Notes: generated by a model from the letters alone, not told the origin. A stretch of 64,000 nt of DNA from Clostridiales bacterium (GCA_018372435.1 JAHAJA010000023.1:1-64000), one strand, 5' to 3'. Shown: positions 1 through 9,612, counted from the stretch's first letter. A program made the numbers and translations.

Positions 1-150
1 GAAGCAATTAATGGTATTGAGAGTTTTGCTGGCTATTTCTTAGATGGCGCACTATGACACAAAACACGCTACGCATCTAAGTACTTTTAAGTGTGTACGT
101 GTAGTTTAATAAAAGGTTCGGAATCACATTCGATTCGGCATCCTGCCGCG
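1..150. repeat. Partial copy of a dispersed intergenic repeat (family A)
   Basis: The stretch around 49-101 closely matches 11648-11698: both carry a shared ACAAAACACGCTAC core followed by an AAGTGTG-rich segment. Weaker similarity continues to about 150. The copy at 11601-11850 is a full imperfect palindrome, whereas here only one arm is seen. An open tail of 18 codons (1-57, stop TGA) could be the end of an upstream gene, but it lies partly in the repeat and I cannot identify it. No other gene or site is seen before the start at 269. Confidence 0.5.
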
Positions 151-268
151 CTGACCTAGTAATTCAATCAAGAAGGAAGAACAATAAGATAAATTTTATG
201 AGATAAATACAATATAACAAGAAAACATAAATTACAAATATAACGGTTATTTAAAATGGGGAATTAAG

Positions 269-2032
269 TTGAAAGAAAAATGGTTTTTAAAAAATAAAAA
301 AGAAGACTTTATGAAGATTGCTAACGAGCATCACATTAGTGAAGTGTTAGCAAGGCTGCTAGTAAATCGAGGCCTCACTAACAGTGAGGATATCAACGCT
401 TATTTACATTCGAGTACGGATACCATGCATAATCCACATCATTTAAAAGATGTGGATTATGCATGTGATATTTTGGAAGAAAAGATTCGCGGGAATACGC
501 GTATTCGTATTGTAGGTGATTACGATGTTGATGGTGTGGTTTCAACCTTCTTATTGTATACAGCCTTAAGTCGCGTTGGAGCTAACGTGGATTATGAGAT
601 ACCAGAACGAATGAAAGATGGATATGGTATTAACATAAATATTATTAAAGCTGCTAAGGAAGCAGGGGTAGATACGATTATTACTTGTGATAACGGTATT
701 GCAGCTATCGAACAGATTGGTTATGCGAAAGAAATTGGTATGACAGTTATTGTTACGGACCATCATGACATTCCTTTCGTTGAGAATGAGGGGGTAAGAA
801 CTGAGGTTTTACCACCTGCTGATGCAATTGTGAATCCGAAACAGCATGACTGTAACTATCCTTTTCCATCAATATGTGGAGCAGTTGTAGCATTTAAGTT
901 GATAGAAGTCTTATATGAGAGATTTCATGTGGATAAAAAAGAATCGAAGAAGCTATTGGCGTATGCTTCTATAGCAACAGTATGTGATGTTATGGATTTA
1001 GTTGATGAGAACCGCGTTATTGTTAAATACGGTCTGCAACTATTAAAGAATACAGATAATAAAGGATTATTTGCTTTGATGGAGCTTCATCAGATTAATA
1101 CATTCAAATTATCAGCATACCATCTTGGATTTATTATTGGGCCTTGTCTGAATGCTTCTGGTCGTCTTGAAACTGCGAAGATTGGTTTATCTTTATTATT
1201 AGAACAAGATGACGAGAAGGCGAGAAAAGTAGCTGCTCAGTTAAAAGAACTGAATGATAAACGTAAGGATATGACAGCTAGAGGTGTGGAAGAAGCGATT
1301 GAGATTATCGAGACAACAGATTTGATTAATCAAAAAGTATTGGTTGTATATCTACCGGATTGTCATGAAAGTTTAGCGGGGATTATTGCAGGAAGAATCC
1401 GCGAGAGATATCATAAGCCAGCCATTGTGTTAACCAAAGCTCACGAAGGTGTGAAAGGGTCAGCACGTTCCATTGAACAGTACAATATGTTTGAAGAACT
1501 TACGAAATGCAAAGAATACTTAGATAAATTTGGCGGTCACCCTATGGCTGCGGGATTATCATTAAAAGAAGAGAATGTGGAACCACTTCGACTAGCATTG
1601 AACCAGAGAACAGAACTTACGGAGGAAGACTTTATTAACAAGATTTCCATTGATATAGTAATGCCACTTGGCTATGTGAAAGAAGAACTTGTTGAAGAAC
1701 TTGAATTACTTGAGCCGTTTGGAAAAGGTAATGAAAAGCCCGTGTTCGCCGAGAAGAATCTTACTATTATTAAAGCGGATATCTTAGGGAAGAATCGTAA
1801 TACCTTGAAACTAAAAGTAGAGAATCAATATGGTAAGAGAATGGATGCCTTGTATTTTAATCAAATTGATCAATTCAATGAATATCTTATTGATAAATAT
1901 GGCAATAATGAAGTAGATAAATTATATAAGGGTATTCCTAATGAAATCAAAATATCCGCTTTGTATTATCCCAATATTAATGAATACAATGGTGTGAAAA
2001 CTCCACAAATCATTATTCAAGGAATTCAATAA
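269..2032 (+). CDS. recJ: Single-stranded-DNA-specific exonuclease RecJ
   Basis: RecJ degrades single-stranded DNA 5' to 3' in recombinational and mismatch repair. The 587-residue protein has the DHH-phosphoesterase hallmarks: DYDVDG near residue 80, a TCDNG block near 140, VTDHHD near 162, and the later GGHPMAAG of the DHHA1 domain near 425. An OB-like C-terminal region follows. The length fits short Firmicute RecJ proteins. The start is TTG, with GGGGAAT just upstream; the nearby ATG at 280 is out of frame. The gene is first in a co-directional run with apt and rel, a common order in clostridia. Family assignment is firm; the start is less so. Confidence 0.93.
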   Translation: MKEKWFLKNKKEDFMKIANEHHISEVLARLLVNRGLTNSEDINAYLHSSTDTMHNPHHLKDVDYACDILEEKIRGNTRIRIVGDYDVDGVVSTFLLYTALSRVGANVDYEIPERMKDGYGININIIKAAKEAGVDTIITCDNGIAAIEQIGYAKEIGMTVIVTDHHDIPFVENEGVRTEVLPPADAIVNPKQHDCNYPFPSICGAVVAFKLIEVLYERFHVDKKESKKLLAYASIATVCDVMDLVDENRVIVKYGLQLLKNTDNKGLFALMELHQINTFKLSAYHLGFIIGPCLNASGRLETAKIGLSLLLEQDDEKARKVAAQLKELNDKRKDMTARGVEEAIEIIETTDLINQKVLVVYLPDCHESLAGIIAGRIRERYHKPAIVLTKAHEGVKGSARSIEQYNMFEELTKCKEYLDKFGGHPMAAGLSLKEENVEPLRLALNQRTELTEEDFINKISIDIVMPLGYVKEELVEELELLEPFGKGNEKPVFAEKNLTIIKADILGKNRNTLKLKVENQYGKRMDALYFNQIDQFNEYLIDKYGNNEVDKLYKGIPNEIKISALYYPNINEYNGVKTPQIIIQGIQ

Positions 2033-2062
2033 CATAGATAAGGTTTGAAAAATGTTTTAGGG

Positions 2063-2091
2063 TTGCCAACAAGAATTGGCGGTGTTATAAT
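2063..2091 (+). promoter_or_regulatory. apt promoter with an inverted repeat in its spacer
   Basis: TTGCCA (2063-2068) and TATAAT (2086-2091) are 17 bp apart, a near-ideal SigA promoter. The inverted repeat GCCAA-N6-TTGGC (2065-2080) overlaps the -35 and fills most of the spacer, so it may be an operator. The site is seen in sequence; its use is inferred. Confidence 0.6.
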
Positions 2092-2177
2092 AATATATTG
2101 TTGAAAAAGAACGTGTATTGTGACGCAAAAGGGTTTGTGTTGGTAATATAAGAGACATAGTATATGGAGGACCATTA

Positions 2178-2702
2178 ATGAAAAAATTAGAAGATTACGT
2201 AGTAAGTATTAAAGACTTCCCAGAAGAGGGGATAATCTTTAGAGATGTAACAAGTGTATTACAAGATCGTGATGGGCTTAAATTAGCAATAGATTCTATA
2301 ATGGAAGAATTGAAAGATATAGATTTTGATATTGTACTTGGACCAGAATCAAGAGGATTCATTTTTGGTGTTCCTGTTGCATACAACATGAATAAAGCAT
2401 TCGTTCCAGCTAGAAAAAAAGGTAAATTACCTCGTGAAACAGTAGAGATGGAATATGATCTTGAATACGGAACAGCAATCGTTGAACTTCACAAAGATGC
2501 CATTAAACCAGGAGAAAAAGTTGTTATCATTGACGATTTAATCGCTACAGGTGGAACAATTGAAGCAATCGTTAAGTTAGTAGAACAATTAGGTGGAGAA
2601 GTTGTTCGTATTGCATTCTTAATGGAATTAGAAGGTTTAGAAGGAAGAAAGAAATTAGAAGGATACGATGTAGTATCTATCATTAAATACGAAGGTAAAT
2701 AA
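2178..2702 (+). CDS. apt: Adenine phosphoribosyltransferase
   Basis: The enzyme salvages adenine to AMP using PRPP in the cytoplasm. The 174-residue protein is full length for the family. It has the early DFPEEGIIFRD segment, the GPESRGFIFG adenine-site motif near 57-66, ARKKGKLPRE near 78-87, and the PRPP-binding VVIIDDLIATGGT near 115-127. The ATG follows TATGGAGG at good spacing. It has its own promoter (2063-2091) and a strong terminator at 2732-2755, so it is probably transcribed alone although it lies between recJ and rel. Nucleotide salvage beside the (p)ppGpp enzyme is a common Firmicute arrangement. Confidence 0.96.
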   Translation: MKKLEDYVVSIKDFPEEGIIFRDVTSVLQDRDGLKLAIDSIMEELKDIDFDIVLGPESRGFIFGVPVAYNMNKAFVPARKKGKLPRETVEMEYDLEYGTAIVELHKDAIKPGEKVVIIDDLIATGGTIEAIVKLVEQLGGEVVRIAFLMELEGLEGRKKLEGYDVVSIIKYEGK

Positions 2703-2731
2703 GGCTAATAAGATGTTTATGCCTATTAAAG

Positions 2732-2755
2732 AAGTGAGCTAAGGCTCACTTTTTT
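2732..2755 (+). terminator. Intrinsic terminator after apt
   Basis: AAGTGAGC (2732-2739) pairs perfectly with GCTCACTT (2744-2751) across a 4-base loop, and a T run follows directly. Confidence 0.9.
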
Positions 2756-2785
2756 AGTAATAAGTGACATTATTCTATTATTTTA

Positions 2786-2814
2786 TTGATTTTTTGTACT
2801 CTTTTCTTTATAAT
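2786..2814 (+). promoter_or_regulatory. Candidate rel promoter
   Basis: TTGATT (2786-2791) and TATAAT (2809-2814) have 17-bp spacing and lie just downstream of the apt terminator. This would leave a leader of about 130 nt before the rel start. I saw no riboswitch consensus in that leader. Confidence 0.5.
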
Positions 2815-2955
2815 TAATTATTAAACATAAAGGATTAGCTTAGGGTAGCAAATGGTATAACTTATCGGAAGAAAATTAAGCATGTTAAAAGTCGTTCCGA
2901 TACTAGTACTTACGAAACTATAAATAGATCTGACGCAGGAATAGGTGGTGATTTC

Positions 2956-5256
2956 ATGGATAGTAAACAACAACAAGAGGATATGAATATTGTAGGGGAT
3001 GATTTCTCTGATATTACAGCTCCAGCGGATTTTACGGAACCAGAAATATTGTATAATAAGTTAATTAATACAATACAAGGATATCACCCATCTGCGGACA
3101 TTTCCATGATTGAAAAGGCTTATGACTTGGCCTATAACGCACATAAAGACCAAAAGAGAAAATCTGGGGAACCATACATTATACACCCATTGTGTGTAGC
3201 AATCATATTAGCAGAGTTAGAACTTGATAAAGAAACAATAGTTGCGGGGATTCTTCATGACGTAGTGGAAGATACCGTATTGACTACAGAACAAATAACC
3301 GAACTATTTAGCGAAGAAGTAGCTTTATTAGTAGATGGCGTAACAAAGTTAACACAGTTGAATTATTCAAAAGATAAAATTGAGATTCAAGCAGAAAACT
3401 TACGTAAGATGTTCCTTGCTATGGCGAAGGATATTCGTGTTATCTTAATTAAGTTAGCTGACCGTTTGCATAATATGCGGACACTTCAATATATGAAGCC
3501 GGAGAAACAAAGAGAAAAAGCACGTGAGACAATGGATATCTATGCCCCAATCGCTCAAAGACTTGGTATATCCAAGATTAAGGTAGAGTTAGATGATTTG
3601 TCTTTGAAATACTTAGAACCAGAAGTATATCAAGGATTGATTCTAAAGATTGCTTCTAAAAAGAGTGAGAGAGAGTCGTTCATACAATCCATTGTAACAG
3701 AAGTTAAGAATCATATTAATTCATCTAATATAGAAGCAAAGATTGATGGACGTGTAAAACATTTCTTCAGTATCTATAAGAAGATGGTGAATCAAAATAA
3801 GACATTAGATCAAATCTTTGATTTGTTTGCTGTTCGTATTGTTGTAGAATCTGTGAAGGATTGCTACGCAGCACTTGGTGTCATACATGAGATGTATAAA
3901 CCGATACCGGGGAGATTCAAGGATTATATTGCAATGCCGAAAGCAAATATGTATCAGTCTTTGCATACTACTCTAATTGGACCAGAAGGTAAGCCGTTTG
4001 AGGTACAGATTCGTACTTATGAAATGCACCGTACTGCCGAATATGGTATTGCAGCTCACTGGAAGTATAAAGAAAATCAAGAAGGCAAGAACACAAGAGA
4101 TAGAGAAGAAGCAAAATTAACATGGCTTCGTCAAATTCTTGAATGGCAAAGAGAGATGTCAGATAATAAAGAATTTCTTAGTTTGTTAAAGAGTGACCTT
4201 GATTTATTCTCTGAGAGTGTATATTGCTTCACGCCTACTGGCGATGTTAAGAACTTACCAAATGGTTCTACTCCAATAGATTTTGCTTACAGTATTCACA
4301 GTGCTGTTGGTAATAAGATGGTAGGGGCTAGGGTGAACGGTAAGCTTGTACCGATTGAATATAAGATACAAAACGGTGATCGCATTGAGATTATTACATC
4401 ACAAAATTCACGTGGACCAAGTCGTGACTGGTTAAGTATTGTTAAGAGTACACAAGCAAAGAACAAGATTAACCAGTGGTTCAAGGCAGAATTAAAAGAA
4501 GATAATATTAATCGTGGTAAGGATATGATTACTACGTATTGTAAAAACAAGAATATTGTATTAAGTGATCTTCTTAAGACGGAATTCATGGAAAAAGCGA
4601 TGAGAAAATACGGTTTTCGTGATTGGGATAGCGTATATGCAGCTGTTGGTCATGGTGGACTAAAAGAAGGTCAAATCGTTAATAAACTGTTAGAAGAGTA
4701 CAAAAAGAAACAAAAGAAAGATATTACTGACGAGAAAGTGCTTGAGACAATAGCAGAAGTTAGAGAGAGTAAACCTTCATCGGTTGTAAAATCTAAGAAT
4801 GGTATTGTTGTTGAAGGAATACACGATGTTGCAGTACGTTTTTCTAAGTGTTGTTCTCCTGTTCCTGGTGATGAAATTATTGGTTTTGTTACAAGGGGGC
4901 GTGGTGTATCAATTCATAGAACAGATTGTATTAACGTTATGAATTTACCAGAAGAAGACAGAGTAAGACTAATCGATGCAGAATGGTCAATGTTAGTTGA
5001 TAAAGGAATGAATGATTTATATACTGCTGAGATTAAGATTTATGCAAACAATAGAAATGGTATACTTTTAGATGTATCCAAAATCTTTACAGAAAGCAAA
5101 ATTGATGTTACTTCAATGACAGTTCGTACTAGTAAGCAAGGAACAGCTACTATTAATGTAGCGTTCGAGATACATGGTGTTGAACAATTAAAGATTATTG
5201 TAGGTAAGATACGTAATATTGAAAGTGTACTTGATATAGAAAGAACAACAGGTTAA
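2956..5256 (+). CDS. rel: Bifunctional (p)ppGpp synthetase/hydrolase (Rel)
   Basis: This is the long RelA/SpoT-type enzyme of the stringent response, making and degrading (p)ppGpp. The 766 residues include an N-terminal HD hydrolase domain with intact HDVVEDT (about residues 102-108), and a synthetase domain with RVKHFFSIYKKM (about 265-276). A TGS domain starts around 425 at FTPTGDVKNLP. The conserved-cysteine segment SKCCSPVPGDEIIGF is near 635, and a C-terminal ACT domain covers about 690-766. Both catalytic halves look complete, so both activities are expected. The ATG is preceded by AGGTGGTG. I use rel rather than relA because Firmicutes usually carry one bifunctional copy. Confidence 0.95.
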   Translation: MDSKQQQEDMNIVGDDFSDITAPADFTEPEILYNKLINTIQGYHPSADISMIEKAYDLAYNAHKDQKRKSGEPYIIHPLCVAIILAELELDKETIVAGILHDVVEDTVLTTEQITELFSEEVALLVDGVTKLTQLNYSKDKIEIQAENLRKMFLAMAKDIRVILIKLADRLHNMRTLQYMKPEKQREKARETMDIYAPIAQRLGISKIKVELDDLSLKYLEPEVYQGLILKIASKKSERESFIQSIVTEVKNHINSSNIEAKIDGRVKHFFSIYKKMVNQNKTLDQIFDLFAVRIVVESVKDCYAALGVIHEMYKPIPGRFKDYIAMPKANMYQSLHTTLIGPEGKPFEVQIRTYEMHRTAEYGIAAHWKYKENQEGKNTRDREEAKLTWLRQILEWQREMSDNKEFLSLLKSDLDLFSESVYCFTPTGDVKNLPNGSTPIDFAYSIHSAVGNKMVGARVNGKLVPIEYKIQNGDRIEIITSQNSRGPSRDWLSIVKSTQAKNKINQWFKAELKEDNINRGKDMITTYCKNKNIVLSDLLKTEFMEKAMRKYGFRDWDSVYAAVGHGGLKEGQIVNKLLEEYKKKQKKDITDEKVLETIAEVRESKPSSVVKSKNGIVVEGIHDVAVRFSKCCSPVPGDEIIGFVTRGRGVSIHRTDCINVMNLPEEDRVRLIDAEWSMLVDKGMNDLYTAEIKIYANNRNGILLDVSKIFTESKIDVTSMTVRTSKQGTATINVAFEIHGVEQLKIIVGKIRNIESVLDIERTTG

Positions 5257-5322
5257 CCTTTAGTAGCAAAGTATGGACTTAACCTTTGTTATGATTGACA
5301 GATAGAAAGCAGGTATTAAAAA

Positions 5323-5967
5323 ATGAAAGCAGGTAAAATGGAGATTTCAACATGTGTTGTTGGCCCTGTTAGGACAAATTGCTACATGTTAATAAACCAG
5401 GGCACAAAAGAATGTATTATAGTTGACCCAGGCGGTAATGCAGAGGGTATTGAAGCAAGAGTTGATAAGGATAATTTAAAACCAGTTGCAATCTTGTTAA
5501 CACATGGCCATTTTGATCACATATTAGCTGTTAAAGACATTGCAAATGCATATGCAATACCAGTATATGCTAATGAAGAAGAGCAAGAGGTTTTATTAAA
5601 CGATAGTTTTAATCTTTCCCTTGATTTTAATGGTGCATCGTTCTCAGTTGATGCAAGCAAATATTTACATGATGGTGAAACATTCATGTTAGCAGGATTT
5701 AACATTCAGGCGATTGCAACCCCTGGACATACAAAAGGTGGTATGTGCTATTACTTCAAAGATGAAAAGGTGCTAGTGACAGGTGATACATTATTCCGTG
5801 GAACAGTGGGACGTACTGATTTACCAACAAGTAACATGGGACAAATTATTCATTCTGTATGTGAAAAGCTAAAACCAGTTATAGATGATGCGATTGTATT
5901 ACCAGGACATGGTGAATCTTCAACAATGGGGTATGAGAGAAAGAGTAACCCATATCTTGAAGCTTAG
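5323..5967 (+). CDS. MBL-fold metallo-hydrolase, glyoxalase-II-like
   Basis: A cytoplasmic metallo-beta-lactamase-fold hydrolase of 214 residues. THGHFDH near residue 60 is the HxHxDH metal site. It is followed by TPGHTKGGM near 136 and by VTGDTLFRGTVGRTD near 152, whose Asp bridges the metals. LPGHGE near 193 supplies the last His. The protein resembles the YqgX/GloB-like group of low-GC Gram-positives, whose substrate is not settled. Its position between rel and hemZ is typical for Lachnospiraceae. Its TAG stop abuts a 73-75 bp tandem repeat. Confidence 0.85.
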   Translation: MKAGKMEISTCVVGPVRTNCYMLINQGTKECIIVDPGGNAEGIEARVDKDNLKPVAILLTHGHFDHILAVKDIANAYAIPVYANEEEQEVLLNDSFNLSLDFNGASFSVDASKYLHDGETFMLAGFNIQAIATPGHTKGGMCYYFKDEKVLVTGDTLFRGTVGRTDLPTSNMGQIIHSVCEKLKPVIDDAIVLPGHGESSTMGYERKSNPYLEA

Positions 5968-6138
5968 CAGATTGGTGCAGTGTGAAAGAAGAGCACTTTC
6001 ACATTAGTATTTATACGCACACAAGCTTGTCAGCTTGGTGCAGATTGGTGTAAAGTGTGAAAGAAGAGCACTTTCACATTAGTATTTATACGCACATAGA
6101 CTTAGCAGCCTAGTGCAGATTGGTGTAAAGTGTGAAAT
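5968..6138. repeat. Tandem 73-75 bp repeat between the MBL gene and hemZ
   Basis: Two almost identical units (5968-6040 and 6041-6115) are followed by a partial third (6116-6138). Each full unit begins CAGATTGGTG. Each also contains the hairpin GTGAAAG-AAGAGCA-CTTTCAC and then a TTTATACGCACA segment. The array starts at the base after the upstream stop codon and runs to the hemZ start, so it makes up the whole intergenic region. Its third unit supplies the sequence just before the hemZ ATG. Confidence 0.85.
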
Positions 6139-6139
6139 T

Positions 6140-7594
6140 ATGATACAGATTAAATTAATTAATATAGATTTTGAATATGATATACAATCATTGACCAAGG
6201 CATTCTTCCCAAAAGAAGATATCACGTTTGATGATCAAAAAGAAGCAGAACGTGTGTTAGCAGTATCGTATGATAAGAACCAGATAGGTATTTCATTCAG
6301 TGAGAATGGAATACCTATCTTATCGAAATCAGATACGGTTCTTGATGATGAGCGTAGGAATCAGAAAAATGTTCTGAAGCGATTACTATATAGTGTATTA
6401 TCTGAGGTAACAAAGCAAACCTTACAGTGGGGAACCTTAACAGGAATCCGCCCGACTAAGCTTGCAATGGAAAAGTTAGAGCAGGGAGAAACACTAGATC
6501 AGATTGAAAGTTTTATGTATGATCAGTATCTTTGTAGCAAAGAGAAGACAGAATTGTGTATGGACATCGTTACAAGAGAACATAGGATTCTAGAGGAGAT
6601 TGATTATAAGAATGGGTACAGTATCTATATTGGAATACCATTTTGTCCAAGTACTTGTTTGTACTGCTCTTTCGCCTCTTATTCATTAGAGAGATTTTCG
6701 CATCTAGTTGATGATTATATCGATGCGCTATTCAAAGAAATCGAATATGCTAAGAATGCTTGTCCGAATAAACGATTAACAACTGTATATCTAGGTGGCG
6801 GTACGCCAACAACATTGAACGAAGAACAGTTAGAGAGATTGCTAATTAAGATTCGTGAGGAATTCGATTTTACACATGTAAAGGAATTTACTGTGGAAGC
6901 GGGAAGACCGGATAGTATTACAAGAGATAAGCTTCGCATTCTCAAAGAACAAGGCGTTACAAGAATATCTATTAATCCACAGACGATGAAACAAGAAACA
7001 CTTGATTTGATTGGAAGAAAACATACTGTTGATCAAATTAGAGAAACCTTTGCTATAGCCAGAGAAGAAGGCCATGATAATATTAATATGGATATTATTA
7101 TTGGTTTACCAGGTGAGTCAAAAGAAGATGTAGAAGATACGTTACGTGAGATTGATAAGCTATCACCAGATAGTTTAACGGTTCATACACTAGCAATAAA
7201 ACGTGCTGCGAATTTGAATATCTACAAAGATCAATATAGCGGTTTGGAAGCAAAAGATGTATCGGGTATGCTTGATGTATGTTTTGAATATACCAAGAGA
7301 GCAGATTATAGACCATATTATCTATATAGGCAAAAGAATATGGCAGAAAATCTTGAGAACATAGGATATGCAAGAGAAGGAAAAGAAGGAATCTATAATA
7401 TTCTGATAATGGAAGAGAAACAAACGATACTTGCTCTTGGAGCAGGAGCAGCTTCTAAATTTGTTTTCCCTGACGGATATCGTATTGAACGTGCTGAGAA
7501 TGTTAAGAGCGTGACCGATTATATAGCAAGGGTAGATGAAATGATTGAAAGGAAAGAGAAAGTTCTTTCTGAGAATGCCAAACAACTACGATAA
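6140..7594 (+). CDS. hemZ: Coproporphyrinogen-III-dehydrogenase-like radical SAM protein HemZ
   Basis: A 484-residue radical SAM protein of the HemN/HemW superfamily, HemZ branch. CPSTCLYCSF near residue 175 is the CX3CX2C site for the 4Fe-4S cluster. GGGTPTTL near 217 contacts SAM, and NMDIIIGLPGES follows near 316. The extra N-terminal domain of about 160 residues separates HemZ from HemW. It probably acts in oxygen-independent porphyrin synthesis, but this branch is poorly characterised and no other heme genes are in view. An in-frame GTG at 6113 would extend the protein into the tandem repeat. I prefer ATG 6140, although neither start has a good ribosome site. Confidence 0.85.
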   Translation: MIQIKLINIDFEYDIQSLTKAFFPKEDITFDDQKEAERVLAVSYDKNQIGISFSENGIPILSKSDTVLDDERRNQKNVLKRLLYSVLSEVTKQTLQWGTLTGIRPTKLAMEKLEQGETLDQIESFMYDQYLCSKEKTELCMDIVTREHRILEEIDYKNGYSIYIGIPFCPSTCLYCSFASYSLERFSHLVDDYIDALFKEIEYAKNACPNKRLTTVYLGGGTPTTLNEEQLERLLIKIREEFDFTHVKEFTVEAGRPDSITRDKLRILKEQGVTRISINPQTMKQETLDLIGRKHTVDQIRETFAIAREEGHDNINMDIIIGLPGESKEDVEDTLREIDKLSPDSLTVHTLAIKRAANLNIYKDQYSGLEAKDVSGMLDVCFEYTKRADYRPYYLYRQKNMAENLENIGYAREGKEGIYNILIMEEKQTILALGAGAASKFVFPDGYRIERAENVKSVTDYIARVDEMIERKEKVLSENAKQLR

Positions 7595-7665
7595 TTGCTT
7601 TATCCTGGAATTTTTGTTAGCCGTAAGGCGAAGTAATGACATGATTTGAGAAAGAGGTGCGAAGA

Positions 7666-8307
7666 ATGGTTGATTTTCTAACGATAGAAGAGCTTCAGTA
7701 CAATGATGAAATGGCCGATATAGCCAATGAGGATTTGGTTGAGGGCATTAGGCATGGTATCATTGTAAGTAATTTGGCAAGACTTTTAGCTATGAAGTTG
7801 AATATGGAAGACATCTATTGTTATGAAATGGCCAAAGCTGGTCTGCTACATGATATTGGAAAGTTACGTCTAAGTAAGTACCTTTATGGACGGAGAAAGA
7901 ATGTCTTACAAATTGAAGAAATGAAATATGTGCGGAAGCATTCCGAATTTAGTTATGATATACTTAGTAAGTATGAGTTTTCACCATTGATTTTAGAGTC
8001 GATTTACCACCATCATGAGAATTTTGATGGGTCAGGATATCCGGATAATCTAAAAGGCTATGATATTCCAAAAGGTGCTAGAATACTTCGTACTTGTGAT
8101 GTATTTGCCGCATTAGTCTCAGACCGTCCATATAGAGAAGCCTTTGAAATAGAAACTGCAGTGGAATTAATGATTGATGAAGTTAAGAACTTTGATATGG
8201 AAATCTTCTTAGCATTCTTAGAAATGGTTCACTCGGCAGAATTTGTTAAAATAAAGAGTATTATAGAGAGCAATAGACAACATGAAGAATTAAAGTTAAT
8301 AATGTAA
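7666..8307 (+). CDS. HD-GYP domain phosphodiesterase, single domain
   Basis: The 213-residue protein is almost entirely one HD-GYP domain, the family that hydrolyses cyclic di-GMP. LLHDIGKL near residue 65 carries the HD metal ligands. HHENFDGSGYP near 123 is the GYP signature, followed by the typical IPKGARIL and DVFAALVSDRPYR. No receiver, PAS or membrane segment is attached, so it would be cytoplasmic and controlled by other means. GTG 7657 is in frame but lies inside the ribosome site AAAGAGGTG; ATG 7666 is better. It sits between hemZ and hisS in the same direction. Activity on c-di-GMP is inferred. Confidence 0.87.
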   Translation: MVDFLTIEELQYNDEMADIANEDLVEGIRHGIIVSNLARLLAMKLNMEDIYCYEMAKAGLLHDIGKLRLSKYLYGRRKNVLQIEEMKYVRKHSEFSYDILSKYEFSPLILESIYHHHENFDGSGYPDNLKGYDIPKGARILRTCDVFAALVSDRPYREAFEIETAVELMIDEVKNFDMEIFLAFLEMVHSAEFVKIKSIIESNRQHEELKLIM

Positions 8308-8367
8308 CAGGTATTAGTATTATGGTAAGCGCATGGTTATTTTTATGAGAGATAAAGGAGGAGTCAC

Positions 8368-9612
8368 ATGATTACACAAAGACCAAAAGGTACCCAGGAC
8401 TGGTATGGAAGTAATATGCATAAGAGAACTTTAATAGAAGGATTAGCAAGAAAGTTATGTAAAGCTTATAATATTAAAGAGATTATTACTCCAGTATTCG
8501 AACATACCGTGTTATTTCAGCGTGGTGTTGGTGAAACAACAGACGTTGTGCAAAAGGAAATGTATACCTTCGAGGATAAGGGACATAGAAGTATTACTCT
8601 TAAACCAGAAGGTACAGCAGGTGCAATTCGTGCGTATTTAGAGAATAATCTATATGCGGAAAGTGGCCCAACTAAGTTATTCTATGTGACACCAGCATTC
8701 CGTTATGAACAACCACAAAGTGGTCGTTTACGTCAACATCACCAATTTGGTGTTGAATTCGTAGGTTCAAAGAGCCCATTAGCGGAAGTTGAACTAATTA
8801 CATTAATTACTACATTTATTCGAGAAATCGGTTTAAAGAATGCAAAATTACACATTAATAGCATTGGATGTGCAAATTGCCGTAAAACATACAATGATGC
8901 ACTTCTTGCTTATCTTGAACAACACAAAGAAAAGTTATGTTCAACTTGTATTGAGAGAATGGCTAAAAATCCACTTCGTGTTATTGATTGTAAAGTGCCT
9001 ACTTGTAAAGAAATTGTAAAAAATGCACCAAGAACAATTGACTATCTTGATGATGAATGTAGAGAACATTTTGAAGAATTACAAAGTCTGTTAAATGAAC
9101 TACAAATTCCATTTGAAATTGATACAGGAATTGTTCGTGGGCTTGATTATTATACAAAGACAGTATTTGAATTCGTTAATGAGGAAGGATTCACCTTATG
9201 CGGTGGTGGAAGATATGATAACCTTGTTCATGAAATCGATGAAAAACAGAATATCCCAAGTGTTGGCTTTGGTATGGGTATAGAGAGAATTATCTATTTC
9301 CTTGAAAAAGAGGGAGTAGAACTTGAGCCAGAAACTGTACCTGAATTATACGTAGGTATTCTTGGCAAAGAAGCAAAAGCAGCAGCTTATCGTATTGTTA
9401 ACAAATTACGAGATGAAGGCGTTGTTGTTGAGACGGATTATATGGACAGAAGTGTGAAGGCTCAGATGAAATATGCCAATAAAATTGGAGCTAAGAACAC
9501 AGTAATCATTGGTGCAGATGAAATAACTGCTAACAAAGCAACTATAAAAAACATGGAGTCACATGAACAAGTAGAAGTAGATCTGAATAAGATTGAAACA
9601 TATTTTTTATAG
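8368..9612 (+). CDS. hisS: Histidyl-tRNA synthetase
   Basis: A class II aminoacyl-tRNA synthetase charging tRNA-His. The 414 residues carry motif 2 as FRYEQPQSGRLRQHHQFG near 111-128, the histidine-specific GLDYYTKTVFEF near 259, and motif 3 as GFGMGIERI near 300. A C-terminal anticodon-binding domain follows. A cluster of cysteines (CANC, CSTC, CKVPTCK) between about 168 and 215 lies in the insertion domain. The ATG follows AAAGGAGGAG. It pairs with aspS, the usual order in Firmicutes. I see no T-box in the short upstream gap. Confidence 0.96.
   Translation: MITQRPKGTQDWYGSNMHKRTLIEGLARKLCKAYNIKEIITPVFEHTVLFQRGVGETTDVVQKEMYTFEDKGHRSITLKPEGTAGAIRAYLENNLYAESGPTKLFYVTPAFRYEQPQSGRLRQHHQFGVEFVGSKSPLAEVELITLITTFIREIGLKNAKLHINSIGCANCRKTYNDALLAYLEQHKEKLCSTCIERMAKNPLRVIDCKVPTCKEIVKNAPRTIDYLDDECREHFEELQSLLNELQIPFEIDTGIVRGLDYYTKTVFEFVNEEGFTLCGGGRYDNLVHEIDEKQNIPSVGFGMGIERIIYFLEKEGVELEPETVPELYVGILGKEAKAAAYRIVNKLRDEGVVVETDYMDRSVKAQMKYANKIGAKNTVIIGADEITANKATIKNMESHEQVEVDLNKIETYFL

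Noticed and set aside
1..57. An 18-codon open tail at the left edge ending in TGA
   Set aside because: It overlaps the repeat shared with 11601-11850 and is too short to assign; it may or may not be the end of an upstream gene.
8167..8221. The HD-GYP protein as a possible HD hydrolase of another type
   Set aside because: The HHENFDGSGYP signature and downstream blocks fit HD-GYP specifically.
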